From CAJPPJ01 sp963536495 (GTDB lineage Bacteria; Bacillota_I; Bacilli_A; RF39; UBA660), in contig CAUTAF010000001.1 in NCBI GenBank assembly GCA_963536495.1, positions 62,001 to 126,000 of the forward strand: 64,000 nt of DNA. The letters run 5' to 3'. Made by a program: the position numbers and the translations under genes. The notes under the pieces were generated by a model. That model saw nothing but the letters and a program-made list of their open reading frames with translations. It was not told where the DNA came from and ran no database searches. Shown here piece by piece: positions 51,741 to 61,347 of the stretch (positions are counted from its first letter, which is position 1; the number at the start of each line of letters is the position of its first letter).

Positions 51741-53786
51741 ATGAAAATAAGTTATGAAGAGTTGAAAAAAGAAGTACTTTATTTAAAAGAAACTCTAAAA
51801 ATTTTAAAAAATATTATTGAAAAAGAATCTGGTTCTATAGAAATTCAAAAAACTAATGTAAATGAAATGAAAAAATACATATGGGAAAATTTAGGAGTAT
51901 TAGATGATATTGAAGTTATGGTCAGTATGAGAGATGTTAATAAAGAAGTTGATTTTACTAATAAAAACATTAAAAATATTAATGCATTAAAAAAATCTTT
52001 ATCATCCCCATATTTTGGTAGAGTAGATTTTTCTTCTGATGATGATATTATATCTGTATATATTGGTATTAATGGAATAAATAAAAATTTAAAAAATTAT
52101 GTGTTTGATTGGAGAAGTCCAATAGCGAGTTTATTTTATAATTATGGAGTTGGAAAAGCAGAATATACTGCACCAATGGGAAAAATTCAAGGAGATATTT
52201 TATTAAAAAGACAATATAAAATATCTAATGGAAAAATAAAAAGATGTTTTGAAAGTGATATAAATATTGATGATGAATATTTGCAAGAAATATTATCTTC
52301 TGCATCATCAAAAAAGATGACTAATATAGTTAATACAATTCAAAAAGAACAAAACATGATTATTAGAAATGTAGATGATAAACATTTAATAGTTCAAGGA
52401 ATAGCTGGTTCTGGAAAAACATCAGTAGCTCTTCATCGAATTGCTTATTTATTGTATAACGAAAAAAATTTGACGAATAATAATGTATTAATTTTTTCTC
52501 CAAATGAAGTTTTTTCAGATTATATATCTAATGTTTTGCCAGAATTAGGAGAACAAAATGTATTACAAACAACATTTAGTGATTTTGTCTCATCTTATAT
52601 AGGTGGAGACATTGAAAGTTTTACAAATTTTCTTGAAAGATATTATAATAATGAAAATATTTGTCTTGAAAATCAAAAATATAATAAAGTAAAACTATCA
52701 AATGAATTCAAAAAAGAAATAGATATATTTCTTAAAGACTATATTTCTACAGCTAGATTTATTAAAGGTTTATCAATAAATGGGAAAAAAATTACGAAAG
52801 AAGAACTTAATAAAATATTTCTTGAAAAATTTGATAATAGAGAAGTTTCTAGGAGACTTGAAGATATGTCTGAATATTTAGGGGGATATAAAAAAGAATT
52901 TAAAAGAAAAATATTTCAAAAATTAAAAGAATTACTGACAATAGATACTAATCCTATAGAAGTATATAATAAGATTTTATCTAAAAATAATTTAAGTATT
53001 GATAAAGAAAAAACAAAATTTAATTCAAATGGAAAAATCAAAAAATTAAGTTATGCTGATTTATTACCACTTATGTATATAAATTTTGAATTAAATGGAT
53101 ATCCTAATGCAAGAACTATAAAACATGTAATTATTGATGAAGCACAAGACTACACATTGTTACAATTTGATATATTAAAAAAAATATTTAATTCTGCATC
53201 TTTTACAATTTTAGGAGATGTAAATCAAACAATAAATCCTTTCTATAAATATGATAATTTAAATGATATTAATAGTATTTTTAATAATAAAGGCAAGTAT
53301 ATTGAATTAACTAAGACATATAGATCTAGTCAAGAAATTATAGAATTTAGTAATAATATTTTAGGAATAGATAATGCTTGTTCAGTAAGACATAGTAATT
53401 CAATACCTGTTGAATTTAGAGAAGTCGATAAAAATGTAATAAGAAAAATTTTAGTAGAAAATGTACATAAAATGCAAGAACAAAATATGAAAAGAATTGC
53501 TATTATTACTAAGAGTAATGAGGAAGTTATAAACTTATATAATGAACTAAAAAAAGACTTAACAAAATTAAAGATGATAAATAATAGTGAAGATTTTAAA
53601 ATTGGAAATCTGGTTATTTTACCTTCATATATTTCAAAAGGATTAGAATTTGATGGAGTAATTATATATACTGATAAAGAAAATGAATATCAAGAAAAAG
53701 ATAAATACTTATTTTATGTAGTTTGTACTAGGGCACAACATGCTTTATCTATATATAATCAAAAAAATATTGTTAAAAACAAATAA
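51741..53786 (+). CDS. helD: RNA polymerase recycling motor HelD (UvrD-like)
   Basis: A 681-residue SF1 helicase-like ATPase. N-terminal coiled coil (5-40) that enters the polymerase secondary channel, then SPYFGRVDF and NYVFDWRSPIASLFYNY typical of HelD. Walker A GIAGSGKTS (220-228), IIDEAQDYT with D466 E467, GDVNQTINP, TYRSSQEI, KGLEFDGVIIY and VVCTRAQHAL complete the ATPase. HelD strips RNA polymerase from DNA and can protect from rifampicin-type drugs in some species. AAGGGG precedes the ATG. Expression probably depends on the leader terminator. Confidence 0.9.
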   Translation: MKISYEELKKEVLYLKETLKILKNIIEKESGSIEIQKTNVNEMKKYIWENLGVLDDIEVMVSMRDVNKEVDFTNKNIKNINALKKSLSSPYFGRVDFSSDDDIISVYIGINGINKNLKNYVFDWRSPIASLFYNYGVGKAEYTAPMGKIQGDILLKRQYKISNGKIKRCFESDINIDDEYLQEILSSASSKKMTNIVNTIQKEQNMIIRNVDDKHLIVQGIAGSGKTSVALHRIAYLLYNEKNLTNNNVLIFSPNEVFSDYISNVLPELGEQNVLQTTFSDFVSSYIGGDIESFTNFLERYYNNENICLENQKYNKVKLSNEFKKEIDIFLKDYISTARFIKGLSINGKKITKEELNKIFLEKFDNREVSRRLEDMSEYLGGYKKEFKRKIFQKLKELLTIDTNPIEVYNKILSKNNLSIDKEKTKFNSNGKIKKLSYADLLPLMYINFELNGYPNARTIKHVIIDEAQDYTLLQFDILKKIFNSASFTILGDVNQTINPFYKYDNLNDINSIFNNKGKYIELTKTYRSSQEIIEFSNNILGIDNACSVRHSNSIPVEFREVDKNVIRKILVENVHKMQEQNMKRIAIITKSNEEVINLYNELKKDLTKLKMINNSEDFKIGNLVILPSYISKGLEFDGVIIYTDKENEYQEKDKYLFYVVCTRAQHALSIYNQKNIVKNK

Positions 53787-53794
53787 TTATAATT

Positions 53795-53819
53795 GATATG
53801 TTTAATACATATCTTTTTT
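53795..53819 (+). terminator. Terminator after helD
   Basis: GATATGT (53795-53801) pairs with ACATATC (53807-53813), then T. Confidence 0.75.
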
Positions 53820-53820
53820 A

Positions 53821-53852
53821 TAAAAAAAATCAATCTTTTTAAAGATTGATTT
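53821..53852 (-). terminator. Terminator of tRNA-His
   Basis: A perfect 12 bp stem (53827-53838 with 53841-53852); on the minus strand it is followed by eight T. Confidence 0.8.
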
Positions 53853-53890
53853 ATATATAAAATTCGAATAATTCGAATGTAATTATCTAA

Positions 53891-53967
53891 TGGGGCGAAC
53901 AGTGGGAATCGAACCCACGCATGTTGGGACCACAATCCAATGTGTTAACCACTTCACCATGTTCGCC
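53891..53967 (-). tRNA. tRNA-His(GTG)
   Basis: Reverse strand: acceptor GCGAACA/TGTTCGC with the extra encoded G-1 opposite C73 that marks tRNA-His; anticodon loop TTGTGGT (GTG); encoded CCA. Confidence 0.95.
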
Positions 53968-54091
53968 ATAACAACTTAAATTATAATAGATAAGAAGTTA
54001 AAAAGCAACAATAATATATTAAAACAATTCTTTTTCTTTTGATAATTATTTAATTATTTGATAAAATTTTAATAAGAGAATGGGGTTATAT

Positions 54092-55753
54092 ATGAAAAAA
54101 ATTATTTTATCTACAATATTGTTTATATCTTTTGTTTTAGCTAGTTTTATAAAATTAAACTATCTAGTCATAACTATATTTATATTAGAACTTATAGTTC
54201 TTTTAATAAGAAAATTTAAAGTAAAACTAGATTATTTTATAATAGTTTTATTTATTGCGATATTTAATGCACTTATTTTAAATTTTAATACCGCAGTACT
54301 TCTTTTATTTATATATGATTTTTTAGATCAAGTATTAGAAAATTTAAATAAAGTTATTAATAAATATTTAAAAAATTATGTAAAAAACGATTATATAGCA
54401 TCTTTTTTTGAAAATAATAAAGAAGTGTTCAAAAAATTTTCTACATTAAAGAAAAATGATATTTTAATATTTAGAAAAGGTGAAATTTTAACTACGAGTG
54501 GTAAATATAATGGTAATTATTATGAAGTTGGGACTGTAAGTGATTCAGATATATTTTTAGAAAGTGATAAAGAATATAAAGAATTAATCGATAATAAAGC
54601 ATTAAAAGAATATAATTCTATACAAAAAACTATAAAACAACCTAGTTTAATTAGTTATATAGCATTAATTTTATTATCAACTATTATTTTCTTTATATTG
54701 CTATACTATAAATACGAACTAAATATAGCTTTATTTTATACTTTTAGTTTTTTACTTATATTTTTACCACTTCCATTCTTTTATTCAAAAAATATAGCAA
54801 TACTCTTCAGTATTGCATATCTTTATAAAGAAAGAATAAAAATAAATGATATATCAACATTTTTTAAATTAAATAAAGTTGATATTATAGTTCTTGATAA
54901 GAGTAGTGTCCTTACAGATGATGATATTACGATAGTAGAAGAAAAACCTGAAAAAGATATTAATTTAATAGAATTATTAAAAACTTTAGAACAAAATACT
55001 TATGATGAAATAGGAAAGTTTTTTAGAAAACAAGAATATAATTATTTATTTGATATAGAAAAAACTAAAAATTTAAATGGAGGATTTATTGTAAGTTCTA
55101 AAGATGATGAATATTATGTAGGTAATTATGAATTCTTTAAAAATAGTAAAATAAAAGTAAAGAAGAATAAAACTTTAGGTACTGTAATATATGTTGCTAA
55201 AAACAATGAATTTTTAGGAACAGTAGTATTAAGATCTTCAATTAATAAAGAAGTAAAAGACATAGTTAAATATTTAGAAAGTATCAATAAAGAAATAGTA
55301 GTTTTATCAGGAGATAATGAAGAATATGTAAGATATATTTGTAATACTTTAGATATTAAAAGATATTCTTATAATATAAATAAAAAAGATAAATTAAGTT
55401 TCTTATTATTAGCAAAAGAAGAAGACGAAAAAGTTTTATTTATTGGAAATTATAAAAATGATAAAAAATTATTTAAAGAAGCTTATTTATCATGTGCTAT
55501 TACCAAAAAAGAAACTGATACAGATATTATTATAGATAACAAAGATATAAAGGATATTAAGAGAATGTTTGTTACTTATAAAGCATTTAATGTAGCATTT
55601 ATCTTTAATTTATTCTTAAGTATTTTATTTGTTATCTTAAAATTAATACTATTATATTTAGGAATATTAAGTTTAGAAATATCACTTTTGATAACAGTTA
55701 TTAATATATTATTAATAATATTTGTTAGTATTGAGTTATTATTGTTCAAATAA
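54092..55753 (+). CDS. P-type ATPase-like membrane protein with altered catalytic motifs
   Basis: A 553-residue protein with the P1B/P1-type layout: N-terminal helices (about 5-75), actuator-like soluble part, helix pair (about 182-250), P/N domain (260-490), two C-terminal helices. The motifs align but are changed: DKTGT is DKSSV with D269 kept; the CPC ion motif is LPLP (225-228); TGDN is SGDN (406-409); GDGxND is GNYKND (452-457), losing the Mg-binding Asp. There is no heavy-metal domain. Ion pumping is doubtful. GGGG lies before ATG 54092; ATG 54080 is an alternative. Single-gene unit. Confidence 0.82.
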   Translation: MKKIILSTILFISFVLASFIKLNYLVITIFILELIVLLIRKFKVKLDYFIIVLFIAIFNALILNFNTAVLLLFIYDFLDQVLENLNKVINKYLKNYVKNDYIASFFENNKEVFKKFSTLKKNDILIFRKGEILTTSGKYNGNYYEVGTVSDSDIFLESDKEYKELIDNKALKEYNSIQKTIKQPSLISYIALILLSTIIFFILLYYKYELNIALFYTFSFLLIFLPLPFFYSKNIAILFSIAYLYKERIKINDISTFFKLNKVDIIVLDKSSVLTDDDITIVEEKPEKDINLIELLKTLEQNTYDEIGKFFRKQEYNYLFDIEKTKNLNGGFIVSSKDDEYYVGNYEFFKNSKIKVKKNKTLGTVIYVAKNNEFLGTVVLRSSINKEVKDIVKYLESINKEIVVLSGDNEEYVRYICNTLDIKRYSYNINKKDKLSFLLLAKEEDEKVLFIGNYKNDKKLFKEAYLSCAITKKETDTDIIIDNKDIKDIKRMFVTYKAFNVAFIFNLFLSILFVILKLILLYLGILSLEISLLITVINILLIIFVSIELLLFK

Positions 55754-55796
55754 TGTTAAGTTTTTAGTCAAATTAATATTAAAACCTTGATTTTAC

Positions 55797-55825
55797 TTAA
55801 GAAAATTGTTAAATTCTTAATAGAG
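55797..55825 (+). promoter_or_regulatory. Promoter of hup
   Basis: TTGATT (55797-55802), 17 bp, TAAATT (55820-55825). A 7 bp hairpin (GAGAAAT/ATTTCTC, 55833-55849) starts the 5' untranslated region and may protect the mRNA. Confidence 0.6.
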
Positions 55826-55866
55826 AAATAAAATTTCTCAATATAGGACAATATGGAGGTATAACA

Positions 55867-56142
55867 ATGAAAAAGTCTGAATTAATAGAAGCAATTGCTG
55901 AAAAAGCAGGATTAACAAAAGTAGAAGCAGGGAAAGCATTAGATGCAACATTCGAAGTTATTGCTAACCAATTAGAAAAAGGTGAAAAAGTACCAGTTGC
56001 AGGATTTGGAACATTCAAATTATCAAGTAGAGCAGCTAGAGAAGGAAGAAATCCAAAAACAGGAGAAACTATTAAAATAGCAGCAAGTACTTCAGTATCA
56101 TTCAAAGCAGGAACAGCTTTAAAAGATAAAGTAAATAAATAA
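55867..56142 (+). CDS. hup: DNA-binding protein HU
   Basis: A 91-residue HU/IHF-family protein: MKKSELIEAIAEKAGLTK, VAGFGTFKLSSRAAREGRNPKTGE (with the Pro at the tip of the DNA-binding arm) and SFKAGTALKDKVNK. It compacts and bends DNA. Codon use is richer in GCA, GGA and AAC-type codons than the neighbours, as expected for a highly expressed gene. GGAGGT precedes the ATG. Confidence 0.97.
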   Translation: MKKSELIEAIAEKAGLTKVEAGKALDATFEVIANQLEKGEKVPVAGFGTFKLSSRAAREGRNPKTGETIKIAASTSVSFKAGTALKDKVNK

Positions 56143-56156
56143 TTAATAAATTTATT

Positions 56157-56184
56157 AGGTAGCAATAAATGCTACCTTTTTTTT
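56157..56184 (+). terminator. Terminator after hup
   Basis: AGGTAGCA (56157-56164) pairs with TGCTACCT (56170-56177), then eight T. Confidence 0.9.
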
Positions 56185-56195
56185 ATAAAAAAATG

Positions 56196-56201
56196 TATAA
56201 T
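56196..56201 (+). promoter_or_regulatory. -10 box directly before cca
   Basis: TATAAT ends nine bases before the cca ATG at 56211; no ribosome binding site lies between (TGAGTGTGT). Confidence 0.55.
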
Positions 56202-56210
56202 TGAGTGTGT

Positions 56211-57305
56211 ATGAAAGAAATTGCCCTTAATATATTAAAAAAATTAGAAAAACATGGTTATCAAGCTTATATAGTAGGTGGATTTATTAGAGATTATATA
56301 CTAGGTATTAATAATATTGATGTAGATATCATTACTAATGCAACACCTAAAGAAATAAAACAAATATTTAAAGATATTATTTTACCAAGAGAAGATTATG
56401 GAGCTTTAGTATTATATATACAAGACAATAAGTTTGAAATAATGACTTTTAGAAAAGATATTAAGTATGAATCTAATAGAAAACCTTTAAAAATAGAATA
56501 TATATCATCTTTACTTGAAGACTTAAAAAGAAGAGATTTTACTATGAATACTTTATGTATGAATTCTAGTGGAGAAATAATAGATTTATTAGAAGGTAGA
56601 AAAGATATAGAAAAAAGAGTAATAAAAGCTGTATTTAAAGATATAGATAAAGAATTAACAGAAGATCCATTAAGAATTTTAAGAGCTATAAGATTTGCTA
56701 CAGTACTTAATTTTGATATAGATAAAGAATTAGAAAAATCAATTGTAAAAAATAAAAGTTATTTAAAAAATATATCTTATGATAGAAAAAGAAAAGAACT
56801 TGATTTAATCTTTTTATCAGAAAATGTAAAAAGAGGTATAGATTTACTTACATATCTTGGAATAGATATTGAACTTGAAATATATAATTTAAAAGATATA
56901 AAAGTATCTAAAGATTTACTTTTTACTTGGGCTTTAATAGAAAAAAGTAATAAATATCGTTTTTCTAAAATAGAAGAAACTTTTATGAACAAAGTTAAAA
57001 AATATTTAAATAAAGATATATTTGATAAGAGAACAATTTATGAAATGGGACTTTATTTAACTACTTTAATGGCGGAACATAAAGATATCAAAAAAGAAGA
57101 ATTAATGAAAATACATTCTAAATTTAAAATAAGAAGTAAAAAAGATATAGATTATGATTTTCAAAAAATAAATTATTTAAAAGATAAAGTTAAAGATATT
57201 ATTGAAGAGATAGAAAATTTAATATTATTAGAAGAGTTAGATAATTCTTATCAAGAAATAGATAATTATATAAATAAAAAATACGGAGGTGAAAATGAAA
57301 GATAA
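56211..57305 (+). CDS. cca: CCA tRNA nucleotidyltransferase
   Basis: A 364-residue class II nucleotidyltransferase adding or repairing CCA on tRNA. YIVGGFIRDYILG (20-32), metal-binding D37 and D39 (NIDVDI), RRDFTMNTLCMN and EDPLRILRAIRFA are diagnostic. All tRNAs seen here already encode CCA, so repair is the likely main job. A GTG two codons upstream is open but without better signals. The end overlaps dnaD. Confidence 0.94.
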   Translation: MKEIALNILKKLEKHGYQAYIVGGFIRDYILGINNIDVDIITNATPKEIKQIFKDIILPREDYGALVLYIQDNKFEIMTFRKDIKYESNRKPLKIEYISSLLEDLKRRDFTMNTLCMNSSGEIIDLLEGRKDIEKRVIKAVFKDIDKELTEDPLRILRAIRFATVLNFDIDKELEKSIVKNKSYLKNISYDRKRKELDLIFLSENVKRGIDLLTYLGIDIELEIYNLKDIKVSKDLLFTWALIEKSNKYRFSKIEETFMNKVKKYLNKDIFDKRTIYEMGLYLTTLMAEHKDIKKEELMKIHSKFKIRSKKDIDYDFQKINYLKDKVKDIIEEIENLILLEELDNSYQEIDNYINKKYGGENER

Positions 57306-57939
57306 ACTTATAAATGTATTGAAAACAAGAATGATATATTACCCTTTATATCTTTATAGATATCGTATAGAGTTGGATTTATCTGATAGCAACTTTATAT
57401 TTCTTACATATCTTATGAATTTTGGAGATAAGTTTTCTTTTGATTTAGAAAGATTTTCTAAAGATTTAAATATAGAACCAGAAGAAGTATTTGAAAGAAT
57501 AGAAAGTTTAAGAAAAAGTAAATTTATTGAAATATCAACTATAGAAAAGGAAAAAAAGTTAAAAGAAGAAGAAATAACTTTACTTCCTTTATATAAAAAA
57601 ATAAGTGATATTATTATTTCTGAAGAAGATGATAAGGAAAATGAAGAAGAATTATTAACTGATATAGAAAAATCTTTTGGAAGAACTTTAAGTCCTATAG
57701 AAGTAGATTTTATTATGAATTGGAATAAAAAGGGATATAGTAATGAAATAATTTTATCTGCTATAAAAGAAACTATATTAAATGGAGCAAATAATTTAAA
57801 ATATGCTGATAAAATACTTTTTGAATGGAATAAAAAGGGAATTAAAACAGTAGAGGATGTTGAAAAAGATAAATTAGAATTTAGATTAGGTAATGTAAAA
57901 TCAGATGAAATATATGATTATGATTGGTTAAATGAATAA
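57295..57939 (+). CDS. dnaD: DnaD-family replication initiation protein
   Basis: A 214-residue protein with the N-terminal DnaD winged-helix (YRYRIELDLSDSNFIFLTYL; FSFDLERFSKDLNIEPEEV) and a C-terminal DnaB_2 domain (FGRTLSPIEVDFIMNW, EWNKKGIKTVEDVEK). It helps load the helicase in Firmicutes. GGAGGT sets ATG 57295. Directly followed by nth as in Bacillus. Confidence 0.9.
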   Translation: MKDKLINVLKTRMIYYPLYLYRYRIELDLSDSNFIFLTYLMNFGDKFSFDLERFSKDLNIEPEEVFERIESLRKSKFIEISTIEKEKKLKEEEITLLPLYKKISDIIISEEDDKENEEELLTDIEKSFGRTLSPIEVDFIMNWNKKGYSNEIILSAIKETILNGANNLKYADKILFEWNKKGIKTVEDVEKDKLEFRLGNVKSDEIYDYDWLNE

Positions 57940-58561
57940 AAAAGATACAATAACTAATTATTTAGATTTATTAATACCTAATCCTAAAGCAGAATTAAAA
58001 TATACTAAAGATTATGAATTTTTAATTGCTGTAATGTTATCTGCTCAAACTACTGATAAAAGAGTTAATATGGTTACTGAAGAACTTTTTAAATATGATA
58101 TATATGGTTTAAGAGATATTGATTTAGAAAAGTTAGAAATGATTATAAGACCTATAGGAACCTTTAAAAAGAAAGCTATATTTGTAAAAGAAATAGCTAA
58201 GAAATTGATAGAAGATTATAATGGTGTTGTGCCAAATGATAGGAAATATTTAGAGTCATTACCAGGAGTTGGACATAAGACAGTTAATGTATTTTTAAAT
58301 GAAATATATAATGTTGCAACAATAGCGGTAGATACTCATGTAGAAAGAATATCTAAAAGATTATCTTTAGCAAAAGAAGAAGATAATGTAAGAGATGTTG
58401 AGAAAAAATTAGAAAAATACTTTCCTAAAAAAGATTGGGGAAAAATCCATAAACAACTTGTATTGTTTGGAAGATATCATTGTAAAGCTATAAAACCTGA
58501 TTGCAATACTTGTAAATTACAAAAGTATTGTAAATATTATAAGAATAGAAAAACACAATAA
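57932..58561 (+). CDS. nth: Endonuclease III
   Basis: A 209-residue bifunctional DNA glycosylase/AP lyase for oxidised pyrimidines. LPGVGHKTVNVFL carries catalytic K116, VDTHV the Asp134, and the 4Fe-4S ligands are C184, C191, C194, C200 (C-x6-C-x2-C-x5-C). Overlaps dnaD. Its last codons are in a bidirectional terminator. Confidence 0.96.
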   Translation: MNKKDTITNYLDLLIPNPKAELKYTKDYEFLIAVMLSAQTTDKRVNMVTEELFKYDIYGLRDIDLEKLEMIIRPIGTFKKKAIFVKEIAKKLIEDYNGVVPNDRKYLESLPGVGHKTVNVFLNEIYNVATIAVDTHVERISKRLSLAKEEDNVRDVEKKLEKYFPKKDWGKIHKQLVLFGRYHCKAIKPDCNTCKLQKYCKYYKNRKTQ

Positions 58562-58580
58562 TTTTTCGTTATTGTGTTTT
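58550..58580. terminator. Bidirectional terminator between nth and ponA
   Basis: AAAACACAATAA (58550-58561) pairs with TTATTGTGTTTT (58569-58580); serves both convergent units. Confidence 0.85.
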
Positions 58581-58584
58581 TATT

Positions 58585-61347
58585 TTAAACTATATTAATT
58601 GTTCTATTTAATGTATTAATAACTTTATTATTATATAAAATATCATATTTAACTGAGTAAACTCCAGTTATAGAACGATGAATATTAGTTATTGTAGCAG
58701 AGTTTTTAGTAATAGTTATTTTAACTGTATAATTTGTAATTACATGTCCATCTAGTTTAAGTTCAACATCAGAAGCACTTGGTTGTTGTATTTCTGGTCC
58801 TGTATGTGAATAAGTAATATTATTAGAAACTTTTAAACTAGCTTGGAAATTACCATTAATATTTGCACTAACTCCACTAGATTGATTTTCATTTAAGTTT
58901 TCAAAACATGTTACAACTTTATAAGTACCAACATAATCATTATTAGTATATGTATAGTTATTATTAGTAGTAAATGCTATAAATGTATCATCTTTATATA
59001 TTCTATAACCAAATCTACCATAACTTGAATTATCTTTTGTTGATGAAGGATTATTAGCAGCATTCCATGATAATTTAACAACATTTGTAGAAACTTTATT
59101 AGCAGTTAAACCTGTTACATTTGGTAATTGAGAATATTTAACAGATGTTTCTGTTGGTTCAGTACCTTTCTTAAAATAATAAGCTTTTCTTTGAGATTCT
59201 GGAGTAGAACTACTTGCTAACATAGGTGGATTACTTAAAAATTCAATTTCAACTTTAACTACAGAATCTGGTACATTAAAACTCTTGTTTCCTGCTTTAA
59301 ATAATTTTCTTCCAACATTTCTAACAAAATCATAAAATCTTGGCCAAGAAGCATTAGTTGATACATATCCAGGTATTATCTTAGTATATCCATACCATAC
59401 ACTTACTGATAAGTCAGGATCATATGCAGCAGCCCATAAATCATTAAGTGAATTAGCTGGTAAATTTTTCTTCTTCTTATCTTCGTCTGAGAAGTTAGTT
59501 GTACCAGTCTTGATAGCAAATGTCCCAGTACCAGGATTTAAACTTCTACCAAATGCATTATTAGCATTATATTCAAGACAGTAGTTAATCATAAATGCAG
59601 TAGAGTCGCTCATTACTTTTTTACCTTCTGGTTGATATTCTTTCTTTTCACCAGTAGTTTTGTTTTTAACACTTCTTATAGTATAAGGTTTATAATAAGT
59701 TCCACCATTAGCAAATGCAGCATAGGCACTTGATAATTGATATGAAGAAGTACCATTAAATGCTCCGATTGCATGAGCTTCAAAAAGTCTTCCGTTATTA
59801 CTTTGTGGTGTAATTCCTAAACTAGTAACGAAGTTATATATTTTTTTGTTATCAACTTGTTGGAATGCTTTTAAGGCTGGAATATTTCTAGACCAAGCTA
59901 AAGCATCACAAAGTGTCATAGTTCCCATATATGAATTGTCAGAGTTTGAAATAGGTGTACCATCGCTATATGTATATTCTTTATCTTCAAATAAAGTATA
60001 AGTAGACCAGTTATTGTATTCCATACCTGGACCGTAATCAAATAGTGGTTTAGCAGTAGATCCTATTTGTCTATAGTTTTTAGTAGCTAAGTTGAAATCT
60101 CCAGCTTTTCTATATCTACCTGAATAAATTGCTTTTATTTGACCTGTATGATTATCTGTTGCAGTTAAAGCAACTTGTAATTTTTCGTTTTCAAATTTGT
60201 AATCTTTATCTATTAAAGTTTCAAGATTTTCTTGTCTAGCACTATCAAGAGTAGTATAAATTTCTAAAGATTCTTTATATGGGTCATATCCTTTTTCTTT
60301 TAATTCATCTAACATAGTATCAATGAAAGATTGATATTTATTAGCTGTTAAGTTTTTGTTAAGTAAAGATTCTACAGAAATTTTTTGTGCAGCTTCTTTT
60401 TCTTCTTTAGATATATATCCATGTCTTTCCATTAAATATAAAACTGTATTTCTTCTTTTTTCAGTTCTTTCTGGATAAATAAATGGATTATATGAAGATG
60501 GTGCTTGAAACATACCGGCAATAACTGCAGCCTCAGATAATGTTAAATCTTTAGCACTTTTTCCAAAGAATAATTTAGCAGTTTTTTCTACACCAAAAGC
60601 TCTAGGATGTAATTGATGATTATTTATATAAAATTCAAGTATTTCTCTTTTTGAAAAGTCTTTTTCAAGTTTATAAACAGCTAAATAAATATCGGTGAAT
60701 TTTCTTTTTAATTTATCTAATCCTTTTCTTTTTGTTTCTTGTGCATCTGTATAAGTGTTTTTAACAACTTGCATGTCTAGAGTAGAAGCTCCACCAGAAT
60801 TTTTTCTAAGAAATTGAGATAGTGTAGCTGACATAAATCTAGTACCATCAAATCCATGATGTTGGAAAAATCTAGAATCTTCAGTTGCAATAATTGCATT
60901 AATTAAGTTTTCACTTATATCTTGATATTTAATGTTATCTCTTTTTTCTTCTCCAAGTTCTCCAATTATTTTGTTATCTTGATCATATATAATAGAAGAA
61001 TCTGGTTTATTAAGTAATTTCTTATTAAAATCTGGTGCTGTTTTAATTATGTCTAGTGCAATAATTCCAATAAATAAAGTAATTAAAACAATAACAATAA
61101 TAGCTCCAGTTAATAAGAAATTAATGAAAGTTCCTATTTTTGGATTTCTTTTTGCTTTCTTTAACCAAGAGGAAATAAATGCTAATAGAAATGGTCCAAA
61201 CACCATCATAACAGCAATAAAAAGATTAAATTTTAATAAACAAAGTATAAAAACAATAAATAATATAATTATAAAAGTTAGTTTATCTTTATCACTAAAT
61301 TTAATTTTTGTTTCATCTCTTCTAATACTTCTTTTTACATTTTTCAT
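58585..61347 (-). CDS. ponA: Class A penicillin-binding protein (PBP1)
   Basis: A 920-residue bifunctional wall synthase. Glycosyltransferase motif ATEDSRFFQHHGFDGTR with E156; transpeptidase motifs STAK (S430, K433), SRN, and KTGT (613-616). After it come an FN3 domain (about 745-835) and a final Ig-like domain. The N-terminus has three hydrophobic segments (about 24-41, 43-60, 77-100) where class A PBPs have one. Overlaps recU by four bases, the Bacillus order. Confidence 0.95.
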   Translation of the reverse strand: MKNVKRSIRRDETKIKFSDKDKLTFIIILFIVFILCLLKFNLFIAVMMVFGPFLLAFISSWLKKAKRNPKIGTFINFLLTGAIIVIVLITLFIGIIALDIIKTAPDFNKKLLNKPDSSIIYDQDNKIIGELGEEKRDNIKYQDISENLINAIIATEDSRFFQHHGFDGTRFMSATLSQFLRKNSGGASTLDMQVVKNTYTDAQETKRKGLDKLKRKFTDIYLAVYKLEKDFSKREILEFYINNHQLHPRAFGVEKTAKLFFGKSAKDLTLSEAAVIAGMFQAPSSYNPFIYPERTEKRRNTVLYLMERHGYISKEEKEAAQKISVESLLNKNLTANKYQSFIDTMLDELKEKGYDPYKESLEIYTTLDSARQENLETLIDKDYKFENEKLQVALTATDNHTGQIKAIYSGRYRKAGDFNLATKNYRQIGSTAKPLFDYGPGMEYNNWSTYTLFEDKEYTYSDGTPISNSDNSYMGTMTLCDALAWSRNIPALKAFQQVDNKKIYNFVTSLGITPQSNNGRLFEAHAIGAFNGTSSYQLSSAYAAFANGGTYYKPYTIRSVKNKTTGEKKEYQPEGKKVMSDSTAFMINYCLEYNANNAFGRSLNPGTGTFAIKTGTTNFSDEDKKKKNLPANSLNDLWAAAYDPDLSVSVWYGYTKIIPGYVSTNASWPRFYDFVRNVGRKLFKAGNKSFNVPDSVVKVEIEFLSNPPMLASSSTPESQRKAYYFKKGTEPTETSVKYSQLPNVTGLTANKVSTNVVKLSWNAANNPSSTKDNSSYGRFGYRIYKDDTFIAFTTNNNYTYTNNDYVGTYKVVTCFENLNENQSSGVSANINGNFQASLKVSNNITYSHTGPEIQQPSASDVELKLDGHVITNYTVKITITKNSATITNIHRSITGVYSVKYDILYNNKVINTLNRTINIV

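Noticed and set aside
55809..56165. A 118-codon minus-strand ORF over hup
   Set aside because: It is a shadow of the HU gene, without ribosome binding site, and HU is certain.
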